Position numbers and translations under genes: made by a program. A stretch of 21,775 nt of DNA. Source: JBBITW01 sp037440525 (lineage in GTDB: Bacteria > Desulfobacterota > BSN033 > UBA1163). The stretch covers positions 1 to 21,775 of the forward strand of contig JBBITW010000045.1 in assembly GCA_037440525.1 (NCBI GenBank), in the 5' to 3' direction. Below, one piece after another: positions 6,949 through 15,024 of the stretch. How positions within the stretch are numbered: position 1 is the first letter of the stretch; every line of letters starts with the position of its first letter. The notes under the pieces are model-generated. The model did no database searches. It was not told where the DNA came from and saw only the letters and a program-made list of their open reading frames with translations.

Positions 6949-7485
6949 ATGTTTACATTAAAATTGGAAGAAATACCTGATGAGGGGTTAAATACGGAAT
7001 GGGTTGAAGGGATAGCCTCCTTATCAGAGTACTTAGAAAGTCTCTCAAAAATCGATTTTCGATTTGAAGATCCCCTTCAATCGGAGGTAAAGATAAGTAA
7101 GGCTGGCCAATCGATTCTAATCAGGGGTAAGGTTCAAACCCGATTGATATTACAGTGTGTAAGATGCTTAAGAGAGTTTTTCTATCCAATCTCTTCCGAG
7201 TACGAACTTACCCTTCTTCCACTGAAAAATACCTCATTTGCAGAAGAGGTTGAGCTATCTTCTGAAGACATGGATTCCAGTTTTATTGAAGGAGGTGAGA
7301 TTCATCTTTCAGAGATCGCATGTGAACAGGTCTTTTTAGAAATCCCCATTAAACCCCTGTGTCAGGAGGATTGCCGTGGATTATGCCCAAGTTGTGGTAT
7401 TGACCTGAATCTCTCCTCCTGCAATTGCAAGGAGAAGGAATTGGGATCAAAGTTTTTGGAGCTTCAAAAATTGAAACTCCATTGA
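6949..7485 (+). CDS. yceD: YceD/DUF177 family protein
   Basis: This 178-aa protein shows the DUF177 signature: C70-x2-C73 (the CVRC motif), then C138-x3-C142-x3-C146-x2-C149 (CQEDCRGLCPSCG) with IDLN, and a final CNC pair (158, 160). The C-terminal LxxLKxLKL-type end is also typical. The eight cysteines suggest zinc binding. YceD is nearly always found just before rpmF, as here, and has been linked to 23S rRNA and large-subunit maturation. AAGGGG precedes the ATG by about 7 nt, just downstream of the promoter at 6884-6911, so this is probably the first gene of the operon. Confidence 0.88.
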   Translation: MFTLKLEEIPDEGLNTEWVEGIASLSEYLESLSKIDFRFEDPLQSEVKISKAGQSILIRGKVQTRLILQCVRCLREFFYPISSEYELTLLPLKNTSFAEEVELSSEDMDSSFIEGGEIHLSEIACEQVFLEIPIKPLCQEDCRGLCPSCGIDLNLSSCNCKEKELGSKFLELQKLKLH

Positions 7486-7536
7486 TTATAAAAAGGTGAT
7501 TTAACTCTTATAATTTAAAAGAAAGGATTCTTTAAA

Positions 7537-7719
7537 ATGGGAGTACCAAAAAGAAGACATTCACCCTCTCGGAGGGATAAACGGAGGACACATGATAAAT
7601 TGAGACCTCCAACCTTCTCATTCTGTCCACAATGTAACGAGCCATTGCTTCCTCACCACATATGTCCTTATTGTGGTTATTATAGAGGGAAAGCAGTCAT
7701 CAAGGTGGAGGAGGAATAG
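7537..7719 (+). CDS. rpmF: Ribosomal protein L32 (bL32), zinc-binding form
   Basis: This 60-aa protein begins MGVPKRRHSPSRRDKRR, the classic basic L32 start. It carries C30-x2-C33 and C43-x2-C46, the zinc-ribbon ligands of the C+ form of L32. It sits between yceD and plsX in the order conserved across bacteria. AAAGG lies upstream of the ATG. Full length; function is certain by family. Confidence 0.97.
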   Translation: MGVPKRRHSPSRRDKRRTHDKLRPPTFSFCPQCNEPLLPHHICPYCGYYRGKAVIKVEEE

Positions 7720-7729
7720 ATAAGGAGAT

Positions 7730-8803
7730 ATGAAGATTGCAGTTGATGCCATGGGAGGAGATTTTGCTCCTCAAACGACTGTGGAGGGTGCATACCTTGC
7801 AGCCAAGAAACACGGTGTCAAGGTGGTTTTAGTAGGAGATGAGGACCTTATAAGCAAGGAATTATCCCGATATCCAACATCAAAACTACCTATATTTATA
7901 CACCATGCCCCCCATATGGTTGCGATGCACGATTCTCCTTCAGCCGTTCTTCGAAGGATGAAAGAGACATCCATAAAAGTTGCAATTGACCTTGCAAAGC
8001 AAGGAGAGGCAGCGGGAGTTGTAACAGCAGGCAATTCCGGTGCAGCAATGGCCCTTGCCATGTATATTTTTAAGAAACTCGAAGGTGTGGATCGACCTGC
8101 CATAGCAACCATCCATCCTACCATGAAGGGTTCTACAGTTCTAATAGATTCAGGTGGAAATGTGGATTGCAAACCAATACACCTTGTCCAATTTGCCTTC
8201 ATGGGGGATGCATATGCAAAATATATCTTGGGCAAGGAAAACCCAAGAATAGGGGTTTTAAGTAACGGAGAAGAGGAAGGGAAAGGTAATGAACTCACAC
8301 GGGAGGTCCATGCTATTTTATCAGAGACCAATATAAATTATATTGGATATGTAGAGGGGCGCGACCTCAACAGCGGAGAGGTGGATGTAATTGTTTGTGA
8401 TGGTTTTGTCGGGAATGTGGCATTAAAGATTAGTGAGGGGTTGTGGGAGACTATTCATAATATTCTGAAATGGGAGGCCAAGGATAATATCAGGGCAAAG
8501 GTAGCATATTTTTTGATGAAGAGAGCAATTAGAAGGCTGGAAAAGAGATTGGACTATTCTGAATATGGAGGCGCACCCCTTTTAGGGGTAAATGGAAATT
8601 GTGTAATCAGCCATGGTGCCTCAAATGGAAAAGCCATCATGAATGCAATACTGCTTGCTGCAAATCTTTCTAAGAATAGATTGAATGAACATTTGACCCA
8701 GGAGCTTAAAGAGAGGCAGGAATTTCTCCATATTAGTCAGAGGCGTAATGATAGAGGCAGAGAAAAAGGAGAAAAGGTACACGAACTTAAAGGAGAGAGA
8801 TAG
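7730..8803 (+). CDS. plsX: Phosphate acyltransferase PlsX
   Basis: This protein turns acyl-ACP into acyl-phosphate, the donor for PlsY in the first step of phosphatidic acid synthesis. The 357-aa sequence opens with MKIAVDAMGGDFAPQ, the family signature. It contains GNSGAAMA, LIDSGGNVDCKP, LSNGEEEGKGN and the C-terminal YGGAPLLGVNG motif. The last 35 residues or so (from about NRLNEHL) are a charged extension beyond the usual end. AAGGAG lies 3-4 nt before the ATG, and the gap to rpmF is only 10 nt. In many bacteria fabH would come next; here it does not. Confidence 0.96.
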   Translation: MKIAVDAMGGDFAPQTTVEGAYLAAKKHGVKVVLVGDEDLISKELSRYPTSKLPIFIHHAPHMVAMHDSPSAVLRRMKETSIKVAIDLAKQGEAAGVVTAGNSGAAMALAMYIFKKLEGVDRPAIATIHPTMKGSTVLIDSGGNVDCKPIHLVQFAFMGDAYAKYILGKENPRIGVLSNGEEEGKGNELTREVHAILSETNINYIGYVEGRDLNSGEVDVIVCDGFVGNVALKISEGLWETIHNILKWEAKDNIRAKVAYFLMKRAIRRLEKRLDYSEYGGAPLLGVNGNCVISHGASNGKAIMNAILLAANLSKNRLNEHLTQELKERQEFLHISQRRNDRGREKGEKVHELKGER

Positions 8804-8812
8804 GAGGGACTA

Positions 8813-9976
8813 TTGGACTACTTCCTTACAGCAGAACAGCAGAGTATTAAAAATCTGGCAAGGAAAATAGCTATCGAAAAGGTATATCCAATCAGGGGAG
8901 AACTTGATGAGAAAGAAGAGTTCCCGTGGGAGATCATGAAGCTCTGTGCGGAGGCAGGCCTTTTTGGTGTATCAATTGAAGAGGAGTATGGAGGCTTTGG
9001 TGGAGGGGTTTTTGAAAACTGCATAGCCGTTGAGGAATTGAGCAGGGTCTGTCTGGGAGTTGCGACAAGTTATGCCGGTAGTGGTTTAGGAGCACATCCA
9101 ATTATGCTTTTCGGAAATCCAGAGCAGAAGAAGAAGTTTCTCCCTGATATTGCCGCTGGAAAGAGACTTGCAGCATTTGGTTTAACAGAGGCTGATGCAG
9201 GAAGTGATGCGAGTGCAATAAGAACCACTGCAATCCGTACCGATAAGGGTTACATCCTGAATGGTACAAAACAATGGATAACCAATGGAGGAGAGGCTGA
9301 AATCTATACAATTATTGCTATGACGGATAGAACAAAGGGACCTCGTGGGGCAAGTGCATTTATTGTGGAGAAAGGTACACCAGGTTTCAGTTTCGGGAAG
9401 AAAGAGAAGAAGATGGGGATAAGGGCATCTGCAACACGGGAGCTTATATTTCAGGATTGTTTTGTGCCCAAGGAAAATATGATTGGAAAAGAAGGTATGG
9501 GATTCATAATTACGATGAGAACATTTGATCGGACACGCCCGGGGGTTGGAGCCCAGGGTGTGGGCCTAGCCCAGGGAGCCCTCGATGAGGCTGTTCGCTA
9601 TGCAAGAGAGCGCGAGCAGTTTGGAAAGAAGATCATTTCATTCCAGGCCATACAGCATCTATTGGCAGATATGGCAACACAGGTTGAAGCGGCAAGAGCA
9701 TTGGTCTATGCTGTAGCCCGATATATTGATAATTCGGAGAATCCAAAGGAGATATCAAAAGTCTCTGGAATGTCAAAGGTCTTTGCGAGCGATGTAGCAA
9801 TGAAGGTAACAACCGATGCTGTTCAGATCTTTGGTGGTTATGGGTATATGCGTGAATACCCTGTCGAAAAGATGATGAGGGATGCCAAGATTTTACAGAT
9901 TTATGAGGGGACAAATCAGATTCAGAGAAATATCATTGGCCTCGAGCTTAGCAAGGAATATGCAGGGATGAAATAA
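8813..9976 (+). CDS. Acyl-CoA dehydrogenase, short/medium-chain type
   Basis: This 387-aa FAD enzyme oxidises acyl-CoA to trans-2-enoyl-CoA and passes electrons to ETF. Visible hallmarks are FGLTEADAGSDA (FAD/substrate loop), WITNGG, TRPGVGAQGVGLAQ and the final DAVQIFGGYGYMREYPVEK. IYEGTNQIQR puts the catalytic glutamate at E365, the position used by short- and medium-chain enzymes. Translation starts at a TTG with GGAGGG 5 nt upstream; an upstream ATG is not available. It lies 9 nt after plsX and 18 nt before fabD, squarely inside the fatty-acid-synthesis cluster, where fabH is expected. It may act in beta-oxidation, or in reverse as an enoyl-CoA reductase that feeds acyl chains into lipid synthesis. 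The role is inferred from position only. Confidence 0.92.
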   Translation: MDYFLTAEQQSIKNLARKIAIEKVYPIRGELDEKEEFPWEIMKLCAEAGLFGVSIEEEYGGFGGGVFENCIAVEELSRVCLGVATSYAGSGLGAHPIMLFGNPEQKKKFLPDIAAGKRLAAFGLTEADAGSDASAIRTTAIRTDKGYILNGTKQWITNGGEAEIYTIIAMTDRTKGPRGASAFIVEKGTPGFSFGKKEKKMGIRASATRELIFQDCFVPKENMIGKEGMGFIITMRTFDRTRPGVGAQGVGLAQGALDEAVRYAREREQFGKKIISFQAIQHLLADMATQVEAARALVYAVARYIDNSENPKEISKVSGMSKVFASDVAMKVTTDAVQIFGGYGYMREYPVEKMMRDAKILQIYEGTNQIQRNIIGLELSKEYAGMK

Positions 9977-9994
9977 TAGAGGTAGAATCAAATT

Positions 9995-10918
9995 ATGAAG
10001 AAGATAGGATTCATCTTTCCCGGTCAGGGTTCCCAGTACACTGGAATGGGAAAGGAATTTTATGATCAATTTAGGGTTGCCCGTGAGGTATTTGAAGAGG
10101 CAGATGATTCCCTAAGTTTCTCAATATCAAATATATGTTTTCAAGGATCAGAAGAAGAACTTAAACTAACTGAAAATACACAGCCTGCTGTGCTGACGGT
10201 AAGTATCGCTATTCTTAGAGTTTTAGAGGAGGAGGTGGGGCTCGAAGCCGAAATTTCGGCAGGACATAGTTTGGGAGAATACAGTGCCCTTGTGAATTCA
10301 GGATCGCTTAAATTTTCTGACGCTGTTAGAATTGTTAGACTGAGGGGAAGATTCATGCAGGATGCTGTTCCCTTGGGAGAGGGGGCAATGGCGGCCATAC
10401 TCGGTATGGATCGCCAGGAGGTTGAGATTTTATGTAAGGAAGTTAAAGAAGGGGAGGTCGTTTCTCCAGCAAATTTTAACTGTCCAGGACAGATTGTAAT
10501 TGCAGGTCACACAAAGGCTATCGAGAGAGCCATTGAGAAGGTAAAACAGAATGGTAAAAAGGCGATCCTGCTTTCAGTAAGCGCCCCTTTTCATTCTCCT
10601 TTAATGAAGCCTGCAGGTATGCGGTTGGAAGAGGCATTGAGAGAGATAACTGTGAATGAATTAAAAATTCCTGTTGTGGCAAATTTAGATGCTGAAATAA
10701 ATACTTCAAAAGAGAGGGTAAAACCACTCCTTGTAGCACAGGTTTCAAATCCTGTAAGATGGGAAGAATCCATAAAGAGGATGATAGAAGAAGGGGTTGA
10801 AAGTTTCATAGAGATAGGCCCCGGGAAGGTTTTAACGGGCCTCGTTAAAAGGATAGAGCCAGGGGTTGAGGCTATGAATGTAGAGGATATCAAGACCCTA
10901 AAGAAGCTATCTTTATGA
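9995..10918 (+). CDS. fabD: Malonyl-CoA:ACP transacylase FabD
   Basis: This 307-aa enzyme loads malonyl units from CoA to ACP for chain elongation. It has the N-terminal GQGSQ (10-14), the nucleophile in GHSLGEYSALV (S92), the malonate-binding arginine in RGRFMQ (R117) and the catalytic histidine in SAPFHSPLM (H200). GAGGT lies about 11 nt before the ATG. Its TGA overlaps or closely abuts the start of fabG, as usual for coupled translation in this operon. Confidence 0.96.
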   Translation: MKKIGFIFPGQGSQYTGMGKEFYDQFRVAREVFEEADDSLSFSISNICFQGSEEELKLTENTQPAVLTVSIAILRVLEEEVGLEAEISAGHSLGEYSALVNSGSLKFSDAVRIVRLRGRFMQDAVPLGEGAMAAILGMDRQEVEILCKEVKEGEVVSPANFNCPGQIVIAGHTKAIERAIEKVKQNGKKAILLSVSAPFHSPLMKPAGMRLEEALREITVNELKIPVVANLDAEINTSKERVKPLLVAQVSNPVRWEESIKRMIEEGVESFIEIGPGKVLTGLVKRIEPGVEAMNVEDIKTLKKLSL

Positions 10919-10926
10919 AGGAGGAG

Positions 10927-11670
10927 ATGGTGGAACTCGAAGGGAAAGTGGCAATTGTGACAGGTGCTGCTCAGGGGATTGGAAAGGCAATCTCTCTTCT
11001 TCTTGCAAGAAGGGGAGCAGATGTTGTTTCGGCGGATATCAATATTGAGAAGGCAGAGGAGACTGCCTCCGAAATAGAGTCGATCGGTCGAAGATCAATC
11101 GCTGTAAAAGTAAATGTTGCTGATCCAGAGGATGTGGAGAGGATGGTTCAAACCGTAATAGAACGATTTGGGAAGATTGATATCCTTGTTAACAATGCAG
11201 GTATAACTCGTGATAGACTGATTTTAAGAATGACAGAAGAGGATTGGGATGCTGTCATGGATATCAATTTGAAAGGAACATTTAACTGTACAAAATCATG
11301 TATCAGGCATATGTCAAGGCAGAAGAGCGGAAAGATTGTCAATATTGCCTCGGTTGTTGGAGAGATGGGCAACGCGGGGCAGGCGAACTATGCAGCATCA
11401 AAAGCAGGGGTAATTGGTTTTACAAAAACCATTGCCAGGGAATTCGCTCAGAGAGGTATCAATGTTAATGCCATTGCTCCTGGATATATTCAGACCCCAA
11501 TGACTGAAGCCCTTCCTGAAAAGGTTAAAGAAGAGTTAAAAAGATTGATTCCTATGGAACGTCTCGGGCAACCCGAAGATGTGGCTCAGGCTGTATTATT
11601 TCTTGTCTCAGAGGCTTCGAGCTATATCACTGGACAGGTCTTGAATGTTAATGGAGGTATTTATATGTAA
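10927..11670 (+). CDS. fabG: 3-oxoacyl-ACP reductase FabG
   Basis: This NADPH-dependent short-chain dehydrogenase reduces 3-oxoacyl-ACP in elongation. In a 247-aa reading, the Rossmann loop is TGAAQGIG (12-19), NNAG lies at 89-92, and the catalytic set is N114, S142, Y155 and K159 (YAASK). The C-terminus GQVLNVNGGIYM is typical. The start is ambiguous. The ATG at 10915 overlaps the fabD stop but has no ribosome site. AAGGAGG at 10918-10924 lies 2 nt before the ATG at 10927 and 5 nt before a GTG at 10930. I took 10927; the choice changes at most four residues. Confidence 0.95.
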   Translation: MVELEGKVAIVTGAAQGIGKAISLLLARRGADVVSADINIEKAEETASEIESIGRRSIAVKVNVADPEDVERMVQTVIERFGKIDILVNNAGITRDRLILRMTEEDWDAVMDINLKGTFNCTKSCIRHMSRQKSGKIVNIASVVGEMGNAGQANYAASKAGVIGFTKTIAREFAQRGINVNAIAPGYIQTPMTEALPEKVKEELKRLIPMERLGQPEDVAQAVLFLVSEASSYITGQVLNVNGGIYM

Positions 11671-11682
11671 GGAGGTGATTGA

Positions 11683-11919
11683 ATGGACATTGAGAAGAGG
11701 GTCAAGGAAATTATCGTTGAACAATTAGGGGTAAACGAAAGCGAGGTTACACTTGATGCTAAGTTTGTTGACGATCTTGGGGCCGATTCCCTTGACTTAG
11801 TTGAACTGGTAATGGCATTGGAGGAAGAATACAATATGGAGATCTCTGACGAGGATGCCGAAAAGATCATTACAGTGGGCGATGCGATTGAATACATTCA
11901 ATCGCACATACCTGCCTAA
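11683..11919 (+). CDS. acpP: Acyl carrier protein
   Basis: This 78-aa acidic protein carries acyl chains on a phosphopantetheine arm attached at S36, within GADSLDLVEL. AKFVDDLGADSLD and EEEYNMEISDEDAEKI match standard ACP helices II and III. AAGGAGGTGA is an excellent ribosome site 5 nt before the ATG, fitting the high expression ACP needs. It lies between fabG and fabF. Confidence 0.97.
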   Translation: MDIEKRVKEIIVEQLGVNESEVTLDAKFVDDLGADSLDLVELVMALEEEYNMEISDEDAEKIITVGDAIEYIQSHIPA

Positions 11920-11989
11920 AATGGGATTTTCTCCGTCTTGAGATATTTTTACAAGGCTAAGGAGAAGGATTATTAGGAGGTAAGTTATT

Positions 11990-13231
11990 TTGAGGAGAAG
12001 AGTTGTTGTTACAGGGATGGGACTGGTTATCCCTAATGGTATAGGAGTTGAAACGGCCTGGAAAAATATCTGCGAAGGAAAGTCTGGCATAGGTTTCCTT
12101 ACAAGATTCGATCCAGATGGCTTTGAGACAAAGATTGCTGGAGAGGTGAAGGGATTTAACCCAGAGTTGTATATTGAGAAAAAAGAGATCAAGAAGATGG
12201 ATCTCTTTATCCAGTATGCCTTGACTGCAACAAGAGAGGCACTTGATGATGCCCAGTTGAAGATAGTCCCTGAGAATTGCGAGAGAATAGGGGTCATTGT
12301 GGGGACAGGGCTGGGAGGCCTTCCAACCATTGAGAAATACCATAAGGTTCTACTTGAGAGAGGGCCAAGCCGAATCACCCCATTTTTTATTCCGATGCTC
12401 ATAGCCAATCTGGCCTCTGGACAGATTGCCATTCAATTCGGTGCCAAAGGACCTAATACCTGTGTTGTAACAGCCTGTGCCACAGGAGCTCATTGTATTG
12501 GAGATGCATTTCGTGCGATAGTATATGGAGATGCAGATGTGATGATTACAGGTGGAACAGAAGCAAATATCACCCCCCTTACCATAGCTGGTTTTAATGC
12601 TATGAAAGCCCTCTCCACTCGAAACGACGAACCAGAGAAGGCCTGTAGACCTTTCGAAAAGAATAGAGATGGTTTTGTGGTGGCAGAAGGCGCAGGTATT
12701 CTTATTCTTGAAGAATTGGGATATGCCTTAAGCAGGGGTGCAAAGATCTATGGTGAGATACTGGGTTACGGTTATACAGGGGATGCCTACCATATAACTG
12801 CTCCTCCTCCTGATGGAGATGGGGCAGCCCGATGTATGCAGATGGCAATTAAGGACGCCGGGATTAAGAGTGAGGATATAGACTATATCAATGCACACGG
12901 GACTTCAACTCCACTCAACGATGTCACAGAGACCAAGGCCATAAAAAGAGTATTTGGTGAACATGCGAGAAAGATTCCCATTAGTGCGACAAAATCGATG
13001 ACAGGCCATCTCCTCGGAGCGGCTGGAAGTACAGAGGCTATATTTACAATATTGGCAATACGGGATGGGATCATCCCTCCTACCATCAATTATGATGAAC
13101 CTGATCCAGAATGTGATCTGGATTATGTCCCAAATGTAGCGAGAAGGCAGCCTATAGAAGTGGCAATGTCAAACGCCTTTGGATTCGGTGGAACAAATGC
13201 CACACTCATCTTCAAGAAATTTTCGGGATAA
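11990..13231 (+). CDS. fabF: 3-oxoacyl-ACP synthase II FabF
   Basis: This 413-aa condensing enzyme elongates acyl-ACP with malonyl-ACP. The catalytic triad is C163 (VTACATGAHC), H303 (NAHGTSTPLND) and H340 (GHLLGAAG), with K335 nearby; the C-terminal NAFGFGGTNA is also present. The start is a TTG with AGGAGG 9 nt upstream. It follows acpP by 70 nt. No FabH or FabB is seen in the window, so FabF may be the only condensing enzyme in this cluster. Some FabF enzymes can start synthesis by decarboxylating malonyl-ACP; whether this one does is unknown. Confidence 0.96.
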   Translation: MRRRVVVTGMGLVIPNGIGVETAWKNICEGKSGIGFLTRFDPDGFETKIAGEVKGFNPELYIEKKEIKKMDLFIQYALTATREALDDAQLKIVPENCERIGVIVGTGLGGLPTIEKYHKVLLERGPSRITPFFIPMLIANLASGQIAIQFGAKGPNTCVVTACATGAHCIGDAFRAIVYGDADVMITGGTEANITPLTIAGFNAMKALSTRNDEPEKACRPFEKNRDGFVVAEGAGILILEELGYALSRGAKIYGEILGYGYTGDAYHITAPPPDGDGAARCMQMAIKDAGIKSEDIDYINAHGTSTPLNDVTETKAIKRVFGEHARKIPISATKSMTGHLLGAAGSTEAIFTILAIRDGIIPPTINYDEPDPECDLDYVPNVARRQPIEVAMSNAFGFGGTNATLIFKKFSG

Positions 13232-13235
13232 TATA

Positions 13236-13688
13236 ATGCAGATTGGTCTCGCTTCAGATCACGGCGGGTTTGAACTGAAAGAGGAGCTTAAGGGCTTCTT
13301 AAAATCGATCGAAGTCGAACCAATAGATTTTGGGACATTTAACGAGGATTCAGTCGATTATCCTGATTTCGGTGTCATCCTTGCAGAGAAGGTCTCGAGG
13401 GGAGAGCTCGAAAGGGGGATTCTTATCTGTGGAACTGGGATTGGGATGTCCATTGTTGCAAACAAATTTCGTGGTGTGAGGGCAGCTTTGTCTAATGATC
13501 TATATTCAGCCCGATTCAGCCGTGAACATACGGATTCAAATATCCTGGTTATCGGAGGGAGAATCGTCGGGAAAGAACTTGCTAAAGAGATTGTCAGAGT
13601 CTGGTTAAATACAGATTTTGCTGGCGGTAGACATAAAAGAAGATTAGAGAAAATCGAGGCCCTCGAAAAAAGGAATTTCAAGGAGTGA
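13236..13688 (+). CDS. rpiB: Ribose-5-phosphate isomerase B
   Basis: This 150-aa enzyme interconverts ribose-5-phosphate and ribulose-5-phosphate; the latter is a substrate of RibBA, further down the run. MQIGLASDHGGFELKE gives the D8-H9 motif, ICGTGIGMSI holds the proton-transfer C65, and SREHTDSN holds H98. The ATG at 13236 matches the family start. It lies 4 nt after the fabF stop, so translational coupling is likely, as no strong ribosome site is visible. The C-terminal tail (HKRRLEKIEALE) is typical. Confidence 0.93.
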   Translation: MQIGLASDHGGFELKEELKGFLKSIEVEPIDFGTFNEDSVDYPDFGVILAEKVSRGELERGILICGTGIGMSIVANKFRGVRAALSNDLYSARFSREHTDSNILVIGGRIVGKELAKEIVRVWLNTDFAGGRHKRRLEKIEALEKRNFKE

Positions 13689-13750
13689 ATTTAATCAAAT
13701 CTTAAAATTATGGATGATCCCCAAAAAGTTGAAAAAACCATGATGATTCA

Positions 13751-13814
13751 ATGGCAGTCATTGTAAACCCGAAGGGCGTGGCAATCTCATAGATTCCTCG
13801 CTTCACTCGGAATT
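13751..13814. repeat. Dispersed intergenic repeat, inverted copy, in the rpiB-deaminase gap
   Basis: The 25-nt string at 13789-13813 is the inverted partner of 4518-4542, with one mismatch. It follows a segment (ggcagtcattgtaaaccc and gcgtggcaatctcat) that resembles a second spelling of the same repeat class. It sits in the 230-bp gap between rpiB and the dCMP deaminase; the gap holds no gene, no glyA remnant and no strong promoter. Confidence 0.55.
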
Positions 13815-13843
13815 AGAATCCATAATCGCTTAATTTAGATTAT

Positions 13844-13863
13844 TGATCTTTTTCCAAAGATCA
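13844..13863. terminator. Perfect 8-bp hairpin in the rpiB-deaminase gap
   Basis: TGATCTTT (13844-13851) and AAAGATCA (13856-13863) form a perfect stem with a TTCC loop. The stem is AT-rich and the T-run (13875-13879) comes 11 nt later, so it may be a weak terminator or simply a palindrome. Confidence 0.3.
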
Positions 13864-13918
13864 GTCAATTTGAATTTTTCCAGTTTAACTGCTTATTATC
13901 TTAATTATTGGCTCTCAA

Positions 13919-14407
13919 TTGAAAACGAAGAGAAAAAGAAGCTTTCGATCCAGAAGACCTACCTGGGAAGAATATTTCATGGACATTACCCATCTTGTTG
14001 CAAAACGCTCTACTTGTCTAAGGAGGCAGGTTGGGGCTATACTTGTAAAGGATAAAAAGATTCTGGCTACAGGTTACAATGGTGCTCCTTCTGGCCTTGA
14101 CCACTGTCTTGATATAGGTTGTCTACGTGAAAGATTGGGTATTCCATCCGGGGAACGTCATGAGCTCTGCCGGGGTCTTCATGCCGAACAGAATGCAATC
14201 ATTCAGGCCGCTTACCACGGGGTTGAAATCCGCGGATCGACCCTCTATTGCACAAACCATCCATGCATCATATGTTCTAAGATGATTATCAATGCAGGGA
14301 TTAAGAGGATTGTATATGAGGATGGATATGCTGATGAGCTGGCAAGAGAGATGTTAAAAGAATCAAAAATAAAAGTGGAGAAATTTGATCGGAGAGAAAA
14401 GGTGTAA
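13919..14407 (+). CDS. dCMP deaminase (zinc-dependent cytidine/deoxycytidylate deaminase)
   Basis: This 162-aa enzyme makes dUMP from dCMP for thymidylate synthesis. It has RPTWEEYFMDITHLVAKRSTC at 13-33 and ATGYNGAPSG, the latter a dCMP-deaminase signature. The zinc site is H88-A-E90 plus C116-x2-C119 (HPCIIC). The conserved block starts before any ATG, so translation must begin upstream; the only candidate is the TTG at 13919, with no clear ribosome site. It lies before nrdR, a pairing that makes sense since both concern deoxynucleotide supply. The comEB/dcd-type name varies between genomes, so I give no symbol. Confidence 0.9.
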   Translation: MKTKRKRSFRSRRPTWEEYFMDITHLVAKRSTCLRRQVGAILVKDKKILATGYNGAPSGLDHCLDIGCLRERLGIPSGERHELCRGLHAEQNAIIQAAYHGVEIRGSTLYCTNHPCIICSKMIINAGIKRIVYEDGYADELAREMLKESKIKVEKFDRREKV

Positions 14408-14419
14408 ATTTGATAAGAG

Positions 14420-14441
14420 AGGATTCTAAAGATCCTTTTTT
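14420..14441 (+). terminator. Weak hairpin with T-run after the dCMP deaminase gene
   Basis: AGGAT (14420-14424) can pair with ATCCT (14432-14436) across a 7-nt loop, followed by a run of T to 14441. The stem is only 5 bp, so termination would be partial at best. The rest of the 133-bp gap before nrdR shows no other element that I can support. Confidence 0.25.
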
Positions 14442-14540
14442 AAATGCTTTTCAGAAGTCTCTAAAAAAGGACTTGAATGATAGAGAAAGTTCAGTGAAAA
14501 AACCTTTCATCAGGATTTTTAAAATTAATTGTGAGATTAT

Positions 14541-15014
14541 ATGAAATGTCCATTCTGTGGTCATCTGGAGAGTAAGGTAGTTGATTCTCGGGTTGGCAAG
14601 GATAAGGAGACGATTCGTCGTAGGAGGGAATGCCTCGGCTGCCGAAAGAGGTTTACGACCAGTGAGAGGGCGGAAGATGCACTACCGATGGTTATCAAGA
14701 GGGATGGAAGAAGAGAGGCATTCAATCGTCTAAAGATATTCAATGGTTTGAAAAAGGCATGTGAAAAGAGACCCATAAGCATAAATCTGATAGAGAAGAT
14801 TGTTAACCGGATTGAGCTCTTCTTTCAGGAGAAAGGAGAGAGGGAGATTAAGAGCACTGAGATAGGAGAGAGGGTGATGGAGGAACTCCATCGGTTGGAT
14901 GGAGTGGCCTATGTTCGCTTTGCCTCTGTTTATAGACAATTTAAGGATATACATGAATTTATGGATGAACTGAAAGATTTACTTGGAGATAAGGAAGAGA
15001 TAAAGAAGAAATAA
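14541..15014 (+). CDS. nrdR: Transcriptional repressor NrdR
   Basis: This 157-aa regulator represses ribonucleotide reductase genes when dATP is high. The zinc ribbon is C3-x2-C6 and C31-x2-C34 (MKCPFCGH and CLGCRKRFTT). The ATP-cone domain follows from about residue 48 (PMVIKRDGRREAFNRLKI) to about 140, including VAYVRFASVYRQFKD. The C-terminus is rich in lysine and glutamate. Position between the deaminase and ribD is the usual one. I saw no clear NrdR-box pair near it, so it probably acts elsewhere. Confidence 0.95.
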   Translation: MKCPFCGHLESKVVDSRVGKDKETIRRRRECLGCRKRFTTSERAEDALPMVIKRDGRREAFNRLKIFNGLKKACEKRPISINLIEKIVNRIELFFQEKGEREIKSTEIGERVMEELHRLDGVAYVRFASVYRQFKDIHEFMDELKDLLGDKEEIKKK

Positions 15015-15024
15015 CCTAACACCA

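Noticed and set aside
7771..8331. Long minus-strand open frame opposite plsX
   Set aside because: It is a shadow of a certain gene, with no ribosome site and a composition typical of antisense reading.
13179..13235. Upstream extension of rpiB inside fabF
   Set aside because: The family start is MxIGLASDHGG, given by the ATG at 13236; the extra 19 residues are the out-of-frame fabF end.
14448..14476. Possible fourth copy of the MITE end (cagaagtctctaaaaaaggac)
   Set aside because: The likeness to ggtctctgaaaaagt is partial and no partner arm is visible nearby.
15015..15024. FMN riboswitch before ribD
   Set aside because: Only 10 nt separate nrdR and ribD, and no RFN-type conserved segments were seen upstream of any rib gene.
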